From Phycisphaerae bacterium (GTDB taxonomy: Bacteria > Planctomycetota > Phycisphaerae > Phycisphaerales > SM1A02): a stretch of 48,455 nucleotides of DNA. Below the pieces are notes generated by a model. It saw nothing but the letters and a program-made list of their open reading frames with translations. It was not told the DNA's origin and ran no database searches. Of this stretch, positions 39,818 to 48,455 are shown piece after piece (position 1 is the first letter of the stretch; the number at the start of each line of letters is the position of its first letter). Position numbers and translations under genes: made by a program. The stretch is from the NCBI GenBank assembly GCA_016795065.1, contig JAEUIU010000030.1, forward strand, positions 1 to 48,455, read 5' to 3'.

Positions 39818-42526
39818 ATGAAAACGCAGATCCTCACACTCGCCGCAGCCTGCGTGCTTGCGAGTCCAACCTTCGCGGCGCCGCCGCTCTATGACCAGAA
39901 TGTGACCCCGGACGCCATCTTCGGCTCCGGCAACGCCAACGGTGCGTTCACCCTCGATCGCAGCAACGGTGTCGAGCTGGGACTTCGGGCGAAGCAACGC
40001 TTCCCGGCGGCCAACATCTTCAACAGCAACGGCGACGGCACCTACACCTTCAAGAACGGCTTTGGCGGTGGCTCGGATCCGCTGAATCCAAAGTGGCACT
40101 TCGAGTGGTCGGTGAACTCGGATTGGGATACCTCGTCGCCGTACCTCCTGAAGAACATCACCTGCGAAATCGGCATGGACTACGACTCGGGTCCGGACGC
40201 CTTCTACGAGACCTTTGATCTGATCGCCCCGCCTTCGGTGGCGCCGTTCTACTGGGATCACTCGATCGGCACCAACGCGACTGGCAATGGTTTGGGTGAC
40301 GAGGCCGGGAGCAATGCAGCCTACGTCGCATTGCTCGCCGGCAACAACGTCGCCCAGAACTCCTGGCGGCCGACCTTCTACGACAACTACTATTTCACCT
40401 TCGATCCGGACGACATTGGCCGCTACGAGTACTACCTCTCCGCCTTCGACGGCGCGGGTCGCGTCGCTCACAGCGCCATCACCATCTTCGCCCTCGACAA
40501 GGTGAGCCTCACCATCGACGGCGAGGGTTGCCAGGGCGTCGACCAGGATCTGGTCACCCCCGGTCACCAGATCAAGGTCACCCTGAACATCCGGAATCCC
40601 GATTCGGTGTCGATCACCGGCTATCAGGCGTTCCTGAAGTTCAACTCCGGAACCATGACATATGTTGGCGCGACCAGCAGCTACTCGGCGACGCCGTTCC
40701 CGAATCACTTCCAGCCGATCGGCGGCGCGAACGTCGACACCGGCGAGATCCGGCTCGACGGCTCGGTCGCCCCACTTGCTCCCGCAATCACCGGCGGCGC
40801 TCACCTCGCGACCCTCTACTTCACCGTCGCCTCGGGCGGCTGCGGCGATCACGTCGTCGAGTTCGACACGGACGAGCCATTTGACTCTGAAGTGAGCAAC
40901 GTCGGCGTTCCATACGCGACCACGCTCCTGGATTCGCCGACCTTCGGGACCGACTCGACGCCGCCGACCATCCTGGTGCAGCCCACCCTCACGGTGAACG
41001 CCGAACCGGCACTTTGCTCGGCCGACATCTTCCCGCAGAAGTTCCCCTTCAATCTGGATCCCACTCTCAGCGCCACCCAGGTCCCGGGCACCTTCTACAC
41101 CGATCGCTATGCCCCGTACCTCTTCGAAACGGAGTATTTCGACGGTGACTTCCGCCTCCATCATCAAGTCAATGCAGCCGACTCGGCCGCGAACCGACCG
41201 CCGGCCTATAGCTCGGCGTTCTACAACACCCAGGGCCGCAAGTTCGACGTGAACTCGGGCGTGGGCAGCAGCGTGTCGATGGATCTCTACATCGGCAGCG
41301 ATTGGGCCACCGACGACCGTCGCGCTGACCTTTGGCTGACCACCTTCGACAACAACAACCTGATCTCGGGCTATCCGATTCTCGGCTACGCCCATATCGC
41401 GGGCGGGCCGTGGGCAGGTGGTGCGTTCCGCATCTACACACAGGACATCGATCAGAACCCCGGCAACGGTTACACCCCTGATTGGATCTCGCTCGGGCTC
41501 CCTGGCGGATTCGCTTACGACAAGTGGTACACCCTTCGCATCACGCTTCACGGGGGCGCCTATCTCTTCGAGGTGCTGGACAACGGCACCCCGGTGCTCA
41601 GCTACGTCGATGGGATCACCGAAGGTAGCGTCCTGATCGGTAACTCGATCATTCAGGCGTACAACTTCGGCTCGACCTACGACGTGTATTGGGACAACTT
41701 CCAAATCGCCGGCCAGTATCCGACCACGTCGGACGGCTGCGGCGGCCTGCCGACCGTGACCGCGGTGCGTAGCGACAGCCAGCCGCTCACCTCGCCCTAC
41801 CCGGTGGGGAACACCACCATCACTTGGACCGCGACCGACGATTGCGGAAACGAGACGACGGCCAACCAAGTGGTCACCGTGCTCAGTACCGTGCTTGTCA
41901 ACGTCACCGCCCAGCTTCAGGGATCCGGCCCAGCTACGCGCTGCATCCGGTTCGTGCCGAATACCTGCGCGAGCGATGAGTTCGTGCTCGTTGACTTCTT
42001 CGGCGGCCCCGGCACCGGAGCGGCCAGCATCGAGCTGCCCTGCGGCACCTGGTCGAGCCTCTGCGCCAAGGACGAGCAACACACCCAGTGGGCGACCACC
42101 ACGCTGATCAACATGGGGACGCACTACGAGGCCAGCAGCCTGCTGGTCCTCAAGGCCGGCGACACCGACAACGATGGTGACGTCGACATCAATGACGTGA
42201 CGCTGTTCCTGGCCCAATATGGGACATCGCCGGCAAGCGGCGGCTGCCCGTGGGACGGCACGACTCGAAGTGCGGACTTCAACAACGACAACATCGTCGG
42301 CACCGACGACTACTCTGCCTTTACGGCAAACTGGCTGACCACGTCGGGCTGCATGTGCACGATGCCGTCGGAAGCTCCCGCCCGTTTCGTTCGCGTCCAC
42401 GACGCGACCTCGGCGAAGGCCGACCTCGATGGGAATGGTCGGGTCGACGTACGCGACGTCGAGCTGCTCGAGCGGCGTCACGGCCTCTCGGGTCAGCTCT
42501 CGCGACGCATGCGTGAGCAAAAGTAA
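39818..42526 (+). CDS. Secreted modular protein: cohesin-like domain, HYR split by LamG-like insert, dockerin-like repeats
   Basis: It has 902 residues with a clean signal peptide ('MKTQILTLAAACVLASPTFA'). Residues 22-226 are a beta-rich domain I do not recognise. Residues 228-375 are cohesin-like ('VTPGHQIKVTLNIRN', 'HLATLYFTVASGGCGDHVVE'). A HYR domain begins at 381 ('TPPTILVQPTLTVNAEPALC'), is broken by about 230 residues (404-633), and resumes with 'DGCGGLPTVTAVRSDSQPLT' and 'YPVGNTTITWTATDDCGN'. The insert looks like a concanavalin/LamG sandwich ('YDKWYTLRITLHGGAYLFEV', 'YDVYWDNFQI'). Residues 692-780 match the module at 510-600 of the protein at 35853 ('ELPCGTWSSLCAKDEQH'). EF-hand loops follow at 782-798, 820-835 and 869-885. 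AAAGGA precedes the ATG; a strong terminator follows. Confidence 0.86.
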   Translation: MKTQILTLAAACVLASPTFAAPPLYDQNVTPDAIFGSGNANGAFTLDRSNGVELGLRAKQRFPAANIFNSNGDGTYTFKNGFGGGSDPLNPKWHFEWSVNSDWDTSSPYLLKNITCEIGMDYDSGPDAFYETFDLIAPPSVAPFYWDHSIGTNATGNGLGDEAGSNAAYVALLAGNNVAQNSWRPTFYDNYYFTFDPDDIGRYEYYLSAFDGAGRVAHSAITIFALDKVSLTIDGEGCQGVDQDLVTPGHQIKVTLNIRNPDSVSITGYQAFLKFNSGTMTYVGATSSYSATPFPNHFQPIGGANVDTGEIRLDGSVAPLAPAITGGAHLATLYFTVASGGCGDHVVEFDTDEPFDSEVSNVGVPYATTLLDSPTFGTDSTPPTILVQPTLTVNAEPALCSADIFPQKFPFNLDPTLSATQVPGTFYTDRYAPYLFETEYFDGDFRLHHQVNAADSAANRPPAYSSAFYNTQGRKFDVNSGVGSSVSMDLYIGSDWATDDRRADLWLTTFDNNNLISGYPILGYAHIAGGPWAGGAFRIYTQDIDQNPGNGYTPDWISLGLPGGFAYDKWYTLRITLHGGAYLFEVLDNGTPVLSYVDGITEGSVLIGNSIIQAYNFGSTYDVYWDNFQIAGQYPTTSDGCGGLPTVTAVRSDSQPLTSPYPVGNTTITWTATDDCGNETTANQVVTVLSTVLVNVTAQLQGSGPATRCIRFVPNTCASDEFVLVDFFGGPGTGAASIELPCGTWSSLCAKDEQHTQWATTTLINMGTHYEASSLLVLKAGDTDNDGDVDINDVTLFLAQYGTSPASGGCPWDGTTRSADFNNDNIVGTDDYSAFTANWLTTSGCMCTMPSEAPARFVRVHDATSAKADLDGNGRVDVRDVELLERRHGLSGQLSRRMREQK

Positions 42527-42561
42527 CGACGTCTGCCGGCTCTGAAGCCGGCGATACGTTG

Positions 42562-42608
42562 GCGGGCCGGAGTTGCTTCTGCAACTCCGGCCCGCTTTCT
42601 TGTTGCCT
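42562..42608 (+). terminator. Rho-independent terminator closing the exoprotein island
   Basis: A perfect 15-bp stem (GCGGGCCGGAGTTGC with its complement at 42581-42595), loop TTCT, then TTTCTTGTT. It is the strongest terminator in the window. It lies between converging genes (ends 42526 and 42627). Confidence 0.9.
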
Positions 42609-42626
42609 TCGATCTTGCGTTCCGGC

Positions 42627-45098
42627 TCAGCCCCACGCGCCCAGCAGGATGCCAAGGTCACTGGCATTCACCACCCCATCACCGTTGAGATCGGCAAGGC
42701 AGGTGTCCTCGCCCCAGGCCCCCAGGAGGATCGCCAGGTCCGGAGCGTTCACGACCCCGTCGCCGTTCAGGTCGGCGAGGATCGCGTTGGCGACCGGTGT
42801 GCCTCGCACCTCGAAGGCGCCGAGATCGACCACCGCCCCGAGTCCGCACCCGGTATCGCGAGCGGCCGCGTCGGCGATGCGCGGGTTGCCGTCGAAGTCG
42901 ATCGGCGTGAGCTCGTTGGTGATCCCGTCGCCGTCGAGATCGTCGGCGTCAGCGCGGGCGAGCCAGTTCAGGCCGGCGTCGACGCAGGGTGAACCCGCCA
43001 GCAGGTGGTAGTTGCCTCCGAGGGCACCGGCGAACTTCGGGTTGCCGTTCATGTTGCCTTCGCCGGCGGCGCCGTCCTGGACGTTGGAGTAGCGCACGCT
43101 CGTCGCCGGCCCGGCCACGTCGGCGCCACTGGTGTTTCCCCAGACGATCGAGTTGACGATGGCCGTCGCTGAGGCGAACTCGTGCGACAGCACGCCGCCG
43201 CCGGTGTTGTTGGCGATGGTGCAGTTGGCGAGGTCGATCGTCCCCGAGTAGTTCCAGATGGCCGCGCCGTCGCTCGGCGCGGTGTTGTGATGCACGAGAG
43301 CGTTGACGACCCGAAGGCCTCCGCCGCTCCCGACGCCAAACGCTGCACCCGAGTCGGAGGCCGTATTGTTGGCGAAGAGGGTGTTGGCGACGCTCGCCGT
43401 CTGGGTTGCGACGGTGCTGATGAGCGCCCCGCCGGTGATGGCGGAGTTGTCGGTGAACGTGCAGCCGACGATCGTGCAGCCGTTTGACCCTGCGGTCATG
43501 CCGCCGCCGCTGACGGCCGAATTCCCGTCGAACAGCGAGTCGAGGACCCGGACCGTCGCCGGTATGGACACGGTGAGTCCGCCGCCGACCCACTCCGCCA
43601 CGTTGTCGAGGAACTCGCACGCCGTCACCGCCCCGTCGCTCACAAGCCGCACCCCGCCTGCGGTGAACGCGCTGTTGCCGGTGAAGGTGCAGTCGCTGAT
43701 GTCCAGGAAACTCGGCGGATACTCGGGGCTGTCGCTGGAACGCTTGCCGTTGATGGCACCGCCGAAGTGGGCACCGTTTCCAGTGAAGGTCGAATTGCTG
43801 ATCGAACCGTTCCCGTTGGCGATCGAGATGGCTCCACCTTCGTCGTCAGTTTCGTTGCCGCTGAAGGTGCATGCGCTGATAGAGGTCTCGTCGTCGTCGA
43901 ATGGGAAGCCGCCTACGGTGATGGCTCCGCCGTCTTCCGTCGATCGGTTGCCGGAGAAGGTGCTCGCCGCGATTGACGTATCGGAGTAGCTCACCCACAG
44001 CGCTCCGCCGCGGGTGGACGGTCCCACGCCGCCCGGCCCGGCGAGGCCGTTGTCGTGGAAGCCGCAGAGGGTGATCGAGATGGTCGAGAAGGTCGCCGAC
44101 ATCGCCGCGCCGTATCCATTTGAACGGTTGTCGAAGAAGCCGCAGCCGATCAGCGTCACGACGCTGTCGGTCGCCCGAATCCCACCGGCATGGAGGTTCT
44201 CGGCGATGTTTCCGTCAAAGGTGCAGGCCTGGAAGTGGGCGGTCGAATCGAGAAGCCCGGCGCCGCCACCCTCGCCTGCCGAGATGTTGCCGACGAAGGT
44301 GCACTCCTCACAGGTGATCTCGCCATCGATGCAGCCGATCGCCGCTCCCTTGGTCTCCTGGCCCTGGAGCCAGGTCGAGTTGCTGACGAAGTCACAGTTC
44401 TCGAAGACGGCATCCGCGCCGTCCACGAGGGCAACGGCCCCGCCAAGGTCGGTGGCGTGATTGTCGACAAAGGAGCAATCGACAAAGGTCGGATGACCGT
44501 ATTGGGCGAGGACCGCGCCGCCCCGAACGCCCATGATGGGAATGATGTCGTTGTTGCTCGTGAAGGAGCAGCCGGTGAAGCTGGGGCTGGCCAGGAGAAG
44601 GCTCACCGCGCCGCCGCCGCCAAGGGCGATGTTTTCATCGAAGACGCAATCGACGATCGACGGCTCGCAGAGGACGCAACGCAGGGCCGCGCCCTGGGTG
44701 AAGGAGAAGCCGTCGCGCAGGGTGAATCCCTGAAGGACGGCGTCGCTTGATTCCGCCGAGTTGCAGGTGACGATGGGGCCTTCGTCGTCGCGGGTAAGAA
44801 TGGTGAAGGCCGGGCCGCTGGCACTGACGAGGGTCAGTTCCTTACCGTCGAAGTCGATCGCTCCGACGTGGGTGCCGGCCAGAACGATGATCGTGTCGCC
44901 GTCGACGGCACTGTCGATGGCCGCTTGGATCGTCCGCTTCGGCCCGGTCGGTCCAAGGCAGTTGATGGCGGTGCCTGACCAGCCGTCGCTTCCGCACAGG
45001 GCGACGTAGCGAACGGCGGCATCAGCACTTCGGGCGAAGGCGGCGAGGGACACGAGCGCGGTGGCGCCCATGACGAGGTGGGATGGAGTGGCCTGCAC
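42627..45098 (-). CDS. Secreted parallel beta-helix protein with dockerin-like tail
   Basis: It has 823 residues from a GTG at 45098, with an AAGGA seven bases upstream. The signal peptide core is 'LVMGATALVSLAAFARSADA'. Many right-handed beta-helix coils follow, such as 'SPSFTGCSFTSNND', 'HFQACTFDGNIAENLHAGGI' and 'GGGMTAGSNGCTIVGCTFTD', the polymorphic outer-membrane type with 'GGA' turns. The end has 'DADDLDGDGITNELTPIDFD', then 'DLNGDGVVNAPDLAILLGAW' and 'DLNGDGVVNASDLGILLGAW'. The tail matches that of the protein at 27291-29822, but the helix part is arranged as one long array rather than two modules. An ATG at 45071 and a distal ATG at 45200 are alternatives. No pectinase- or lyase-type catalytic motif is recognisable, so adhesion or matrix binding is likely. 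Confidence 0.85.
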   Translation of the reverse strand: MQATPSHLVMGATALVSLAAFARSADAAVRYVALCGSDGWSGTAINCLGPTGPKRTIQAAIDSAVDGDTIIVLAGTHVGAIDFDGKELTLVSASGPAFTILTRDDEGPIVTCNSAESSDAVLQGFTLRDGFSFTQGAALRCVLCEPSIVDCVFDENIALGGGGAVSLLLASPSFTGCSFTSNNDIIPIMGVRGGAVLAQYGHPTFVDCSFVDNHATDLGGAVALVDGADAVFENCDFVSNSTWLQGQETKGAAIGCIDGEITCEECTFVGNISAGEGGGAGLLDSTAHFQACTFDGNIAENLHAGGIRATDSVVTLIGCGFFDNRSNGYGAAMSATFSTISITLCGFHDNGLAGPGGVGPSTRGGALWVSYSDTSIAASTFSGNRSTEDGGAITVGGFPFDDDETSISACTFSGNETDDEGGAISIANGNGSISNSTFTGNGAHFGGAINGKRSSDSPEYPPSFLDISDCTFTGNSAFTAGGVRLVSDGAVTACEFLDNVAEWVGGGLTVSIPATVRVLDSLFDGNSAVSGGGMTAGSNGCTIVGCTFTDNSAITGGALISTVATQTASVANTLFANNTASDSGAAFGVGSGGGLRVVNALVHHNTAPSDGAAIWNYSGTIDLANCTIANNTGGGVLSHEFASATAIVNSIVWGNTSGADVAGPATSVRYSNVQDGAAGEGNMNGNPKFAGALGGNYHLLAGSPCVDAGLNWLARADADDLDGDGITNELTPIDFDGNPRIADAAARDTGCGLGAVVDLGAFEVRGTPVANAILADLNGDGVVNAPDLAILLGAWGEDTCLADLNGDGVVNASDLGILLGAWG

Positions 45099-45418
45099 GG
45101 TGTGGTCCTTGGTGTTGGGAAGGCCAAGGCAACACGCCGAGGCAGGCAGGACGCGGGAACCGGCGGCGATGGGCGACAGTCGGCCGAAAGTCCGCATCAT
45201 GTTGCAGGTCCGCCGGGGCTTTTGCGCTCTCTCTTCGAATGGTGGGCGTTCCCAGAAATCAAAGAGAGACTGTCCGGCATGACCGTCCGGATCCGGGGAT
45301 CGCTCCGCTGCGCCCTTTGCAGCGGACTCTGCCAGAACGTCCTATGCGAATCGGCGGCAAGCGGTTATGTTCGGCGTACCGATCGGAGGTTCGTCCTTTT
45401 CGGTGTCTGAGTCGCCCG
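45099..45418. other. Divergent intergenic region, exoprotein / ECF sigma factor
   Basis: These 320 bases separate the minus-strand beta-helix gene from the plus-strand sigma factor gene. They contain no convincing gene. GGTTATGTTCGG at about 45363-45374 could be a -10 for the sigma gene. An A-rich patch (AAATCAAAGAGAGA near 45256) is unusual in this GC-rich window. No clear operator or terminator is seen. Confidence 0.4.
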
Positions 45419-45979
45419 ATGTCCGAATCCGAGTTTCCTGACAAAGCGTGCGGGGAGGGACCGACTGCCGACGGCCACGGCGTTCACACGCTCTTTCCGC
45501 AGGCATATGGGCGATTGCGAGGGCTGGCCGCTGCCTTCATTCGGGCCGAACAGTCCAAACGTTTGCTTCAGGCGACGGCACTGGTGCATGAAGCGTTCAT
45601 GCGGCTGAGCGAAAGTGAAAGAACCTATCAAAACGAGGGTGAGTTTCTTTCGATCGCCGCCGCCCAGATGCGGCGAGTGCTGGTCGACTACGCCCGCAAG
45701 GAGAACGCCGCCAAGCGAGGGAACGGTCGACCGCCGCTGACCCTGGACGCCCGAGCGCTGGGAGTCCTGGCCCGGGCTCCCTTCGAACTCGTCGATGTCG
45801 ACGACGCGCTCGTCCGACTGACCGAGCTCGATACAAGGCAAGGCAAGATCGCCGAGCTGCACCTCTTCGGGGCGATGAGCATTGACGAGGCGGCGCTTCT
45901 TTTGGGCATCTCGTCGCGAACGGCCTTTAATGACTGGCGGGCGGGGCGTGCGTGGCTCCTCAAGGAGCTTTCGCCGTGA
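45419..45979 (+). CDS. ECF-type RNA polymerase sigma factor (planctomycete/acidobacterial type)
   Basis: It has 186 residues with regions 2 and 4 of an ECF sigma-70 factor. Region 2 reads 'LLQATALVHEAFMRLSES' and 'FLSIAAAQMRRVLVDYARKE', typical of the TIGR02999 group whose genes lie next to Ser/Thr kinases. Region 4 is 'TRQGKIAELHLFGAMSIDEA' with the helix-turn-helix 'LLLGISSRTAFNDWRAGRAW'. There is no anti-sigma gene with a recognisable zinc site beside it. The stop overlaps the GTG of the kinase gene (GTGA), so the two are translationally coupled, and the kinase is the likely regulator by phosphorylation. The ATG at 45419 is the first good start before region 2; there is no strong Shine-Dalgarno. 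Confidence 0.9.
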   Translation: MSESEFPDKACGEGPTADGHGVHTLFPQAYGRLRGLAAAFIRAEQSKRLLQATALVHEAFMRLSESERTYQNEGEFLSIAAAQMRRVLVDYARKENAAKRGNGRPPLTLDARALGVLARAPFELVDVDDALVRLTELDTRQGKIAELHLFGAMSIDEAALLLGISSRTAFNDWRAGRAWLLKELSP

Positions 45980-48455
45980 GCGACATCGCCGAACGGCACC
46001 GCCGAGCGTGCGAACTGTTCACCGAGCTGGTTGAACTTGAGCGGGAGGCGCGGGCCGAGCGGCTGGAGGCGATCGTCGCCAACGACGCCGAACTCGGTCG
46101 TGAGCTGACCGCGATGCTGGAGGCCGATGACGGCGCCCTTGGCGCGGTCGATGCGATCGAGTCGCTGATCGCCTCGGCGATGGCACCGATCGTGGCCGAA
46201 GGGGAATCGCTGGTCGCCGAGGCGGACCCGCTGGTCGGCACGACGATGGGCGGCTTTCGCATCGAGCGGCTCATCGCTGCGGGCGGCATGGGACGGGTGT
46301 ACGAGGCACGACAAGGGTCGCCGAACCGTCTCGTGGCCATCAAGCTCTCTGACCTGCGGATCCGATCACGCGCGGCCCTGGCCCGCTTCCGCAACGAGGC
46401 CGAGGTCATGGCCCGGCTCGTCCATCCCGGCATCGCCCAGATCTACGAGGTCGGAACGCAACAGGAACAACAAGGGAGCGCCCCGTGGTTCGCCATGGAG
46501 TTGGTCCCGAACGCCATGAGCGTGGTCGACGCCGCACAGGCGAGAAGCCTCGGCACGCGGGCCCGGGTCGAACTGCTGCTGGCCGTCTGCGACGCGATCC
46601 ACTTCGGCCATTGTCGAGGCATCATCCATCGCGACATCAAGCCGAGCAACGTGCTCGTGGATGCCAGCGCCGCCGTATTGCACCCGAAGATCATCGACTT
46701 CGGCATCGCCCGTTCGACCGACTCCGACATCGCGGTGGCGACGCAGCGCACCGAGATCGGGCAACTCGTCGGAACGCTCCAGTACATGAGCCCGGAGCAA
46801 CTGGCGGGGGATTCGTCGGCCATCGATGTCCGCACCGACGTCTACGCGCTGGGCCTTCTCCTCTACGAACTCCTGACCGGTCAGCCCGCCTTCGATGTTG
46901 GAGGCCTTGCGGTCCATCAGGCGATCAGCGCGCTCTCGACGGTCGTACCGAAACGGATGCGGGATGTCGTGCCCCATCGTGCTGCGGACGTCGGCGGCGA
47001 CCTTCAGACGATCCTGTCGAAGGCCATCGAACGCGATATCGCGCGGCGATACGCGACGGTACACGACTTCGCCGAGGAGCTTCGGCGATATCTTCACCAC
47101 GAGCCGATCTCGGCCCGGCCCGCCAGCGCCGTCTACACCGTTCGCCTCTTCGCACGTCGGCATCGGGCGCTTGTTTGGGGGGCGGTCGCGACGATCGTGG
47201 CCCTTGCGTTGGGGCTCGTCGGCACCAGCTTCGGCCTGCTTCGGGCCATGGAAAGCGAGCGGGCAGCGGTCGCCGCCCGTGATCAGGCCGAGTTCGATGC
47301 CTACGTCGCCAATGTGGTGGCGGCCGAGGCGGCCATTCGCACCAAGGACATCGCCTTGGCTCGGGAGCGACTGGACGCCGCGCCAGCCGTCCATCGCGGG
47401 TGGGAATGGCGACATCTGAACGCGGAAATCGATCGGAGCCTGGCTCGATCGGCGTCATCCGTCCAAATCGCGCGGGCGACGTGTGCTTCACCGGACGGCT
47501 CGACGGTCGTGTTCGGCGATCTGGTTGGCATGGTTCGAGCGTTCGATGTCGCGACCCTTGCTGAGCGCTGGAGTCACAAGGCACCGCGGGAACTCACCGA
47601 CGTGGCGTTCTCGCCCGATGGCACCCGCGTCGCCGTGGTCGCCGACTCGACCGAGGTGCAGATCCTGGACGCCGCAACAGGGAGCGTGATCGCTTCGCGC
47701 CCCGTGAAGGGGGCTCGCATCGCGCACTTCGAGGGCGACGGCCAGCATCTCCTCATCGCCAAGACCGGCGGAACCAGTGAGCGCTGGCGGATCGGGACAG
47801 AGGAGCTCACTCCGCATGGAACGGTCGAGCACCGATCGGCGACCAATGACTTGATGTATCCCGAGGCGATCAGCCCCGACGGCGTGTGGATGGTGCTTGA
47901 TCGGGACGGCGATGCTCGCCTGACGCGGGTCGTCGACGGAGAGGTCGTCTCGCGCTTCGGCCTCGATGCCGAGCCTACTCGCCGGTTGCAGTACAGCCGA
48001 GCATCGTTCTCGTCGGATGGCCGATGGCTCGCCATCGAAGTGGTAGCGGAAAGGCTTGTCTTCCGTGACCTGCTCACCGGCACCGAGCGATCAGCATTCA
48101 TCGACGAGTTGCGGGCCACGTCGCTCGCGTGGCATCCCAGCGAGCCGGTCCTCTTCCTGGGAGGGGACAACGGAGCCCTCACCGCCTTCGATGCGGCGAC
48201 GGCGCGGCCGCTTCGAGCGTTGCTTGGGCACACGCCCCCGGTCTGTGGGATCGCAGGCGCTGCAGCGAATCCTGCGAGCGAACACGCGAGCCTCGTGAGT
48301 ATTGACTACTCCGGCATCATTCGACGGTGGGACCCGGAGACGTCGGACGTCCTTCGCCACCAAACCAATCGGGCATGGGTGTACTCGCTCGCGTTCTCTC
48401 CGGATGGGTCGTGGTTTGCGACATCGTCGGGGGAGAGACCTTCGGGCGATCCCAT
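45976..48455 (+). CDS. Ser/Thr protein kinase with transmembrane segment and WD40-like repeats (cut by the window end)
   Basis: The frame is open for 826 residues to the window end, so the C-terminus is missing. The first 90 residues are helical and acidic, as in planctomycete kinases. The Hanks-type kinase has the glycine loop 'IAAGGMGRVYEARQG' (about 99-113), Lys123 in 'VAIKLSDL', 'HRDIKPSNVLVD' with catalytic Asp220, Asp241 in 'IIDFGIARS', and 'GTLQYMSPEQLAG'. A transmembrane helix follows at about 399-420 ('LVWGAVATIVALALGLVG'). Beyond it, 'HRGWEWRHL' and beta-propeller repeats ('DVAFSPDGTRVAVVADS', 'SLAFSPDGSWFATSS') form a WD40-like sensor, probably outside the cytoplasm. The start is a GTG overlapping the sigma factor stop. 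It likely senses a signal and controls the ECF factor. Confidence 0.94.
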   Translation, partial: MSDIAERHRRACELFTELVELEREARAERLEAIVANDAELGRELTAMLEADDGALGAVDAIESLIASAMAPIVAEGESLVAEADPLVGTTMGGFRIERLIAAGGMGRVYEARQGSPNRLVAIKLSDLRIRSRAALARFRNEAEVMARLVHPGIAQIYEVGTQQEQQGSAPWFAMELVPNAMSVVDAAQARSLGTRARVELLLAVCDAIHFGHCRGIIHRDIKPSNVLVDASAAVLHPKIIDFGIARSTDSDIAVATQRTEIGQLVGTLQYMSPEQLAGDSSAIDVRTDVYALGLLLYELLTGQPAFDVGGLAVHQAISALSTVVPKRMRDVVPHRAADVGGDLQTILSKAIERDIARRYATVHDFAEELRRYLHHEPISARPASAVYTVRLFARRHRALVWGAVATIVALALGLVGTSFGLLRAMESERAAVAARDQAEFDAYVANVVAAEAAIRTKDIALARERLDAAPAVHRGWEWRHLNAEIDRSLARSASSVQIARATCASPDGSTVVFGDLVGMVRAFDVATLAERWSHKAPRELTDVAFSPDGTRVAVVADSTEVQILDAATGSVIASRPVKGARIAHFEGDGQHLLIAKTGGTSERWRIGTEELTPHGTVEHRSATNDLMYPEAISPDGVWMVLDRDGDARLTRVVDGEVVSRFGLDAEPTRRLQYSRASFSSDGRWLAIEVVAERLVFRDLLTGTERSAFIDELRATSLAWHPSEPVLFLGGDNGALTAFDAATARPLRALLGHTPPVCGIAGAAANPASEHASLVSIDYSGIIRRWDPETSDVLRHQTNRAWVYSLAFSPDGSWFATSSGERPSGDP

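Noticed and set aside
35853..42526. Cellulosome with catalytic subunits
   Set aside because: No glycoside hydrolase, lyase or esterase motif is visible in the three proteins or neighbours; only the domain types resemble cellulosome parts.
39812..42667. 951-residue open frame on the minus strand opposite the third exoprotein
   Set aside because: It is the antisense shadow of a GC-rich gene: Arg/Val/Gly-rich, no domain pattern, and it lies across the signal peptide, domains and terminator of the plus-strand gene.

Overview
The window is GC-rich bacterial chromosome, most likely from a member of the Planctomycetota, class Phycisphaerae. Three features point there. Four secreted proteins end in, or near, short EF-hand/dockerin-like tails of the 'ADLAVLLGAWG' kind. 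There is an ECF sigma factor translationally coupled to a Ser/Thr kinase with WD40-like repeats. Several membrane proteins carry planctomycete-style zinc ribbons. I see no tRNA, rRNA, CRISPR array, insertion sequence or prophage gene.

Layout. (1) 1-5048: recR, rpoN, a hypothetical protein, and a nucleoside-diphosphate-sugar epimerase fused to a degenerate HAD domain. (2) 5100-10801: ilvE followed by three tandem paralogues of an unusual double-zinc-ribbon membrane protein, probably one transcription unit. (3) 10694-16000: a MATE transporter, a gingipain-type (C25) peptidase and two more zinc-ribbon membrane proteins, in alternating orientation with overlapping 3' ends. (4) 16161-19885: a phenylalanine/tyrosine degradation cluster (phhA, hpd, hmgA), with a perfect 33-bp inverted repeat element between hpd and hmgA. 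(5) 19894-23085: an MDR dehydrogenase and HEAT-repeat lipoprotein pair, then a divergent cupin and metallo-beta-lactamase-fold hydrolase. (6) 23151-27213: a partial complex I cluster (nuoD, nuoE, a small unknown gene, nuoF) containing and followed by palindromic repeats. (7) 27291-34366, all on the minus strand: a parallel beta-helix exoprotein, a CPBP protease, an atypical pyruvate kinase and a zinc-ribbon membrane protein. (8) 34367-35852: about 1.5 kb with no convincing gene, but with a good promoter and strong hairpins. (9) 35853-45098: a secreted-protein island of three same-strand proteins combining cohesin-like domains with dockerin-like repeats, closed by a strong terminator, and a converging beta-helix exoprotein. 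(10) 45419-48455: the ECF sigma factor and the kinase, which runs off the window.

How the genes may work together. PhhA, Hpd and HmgA form a continuous route from phenylalanine through tyrosine-derived hydroxyphenylpyruvate to maleylacetoacetate, apart from the transaminase. The three exoproteins at 35853-42526 each carry a cohesin-like module and EF-hand dockerin-like repeats, and two of them have a HYR domain split by unrelated inserts. They are the best candidate for an undescribed extracellular assembly. Promoter-like GTAnACT elements precede at least five genes and helped choose some starts. All functional calls come from reading motifs by eye; no database search was possible.
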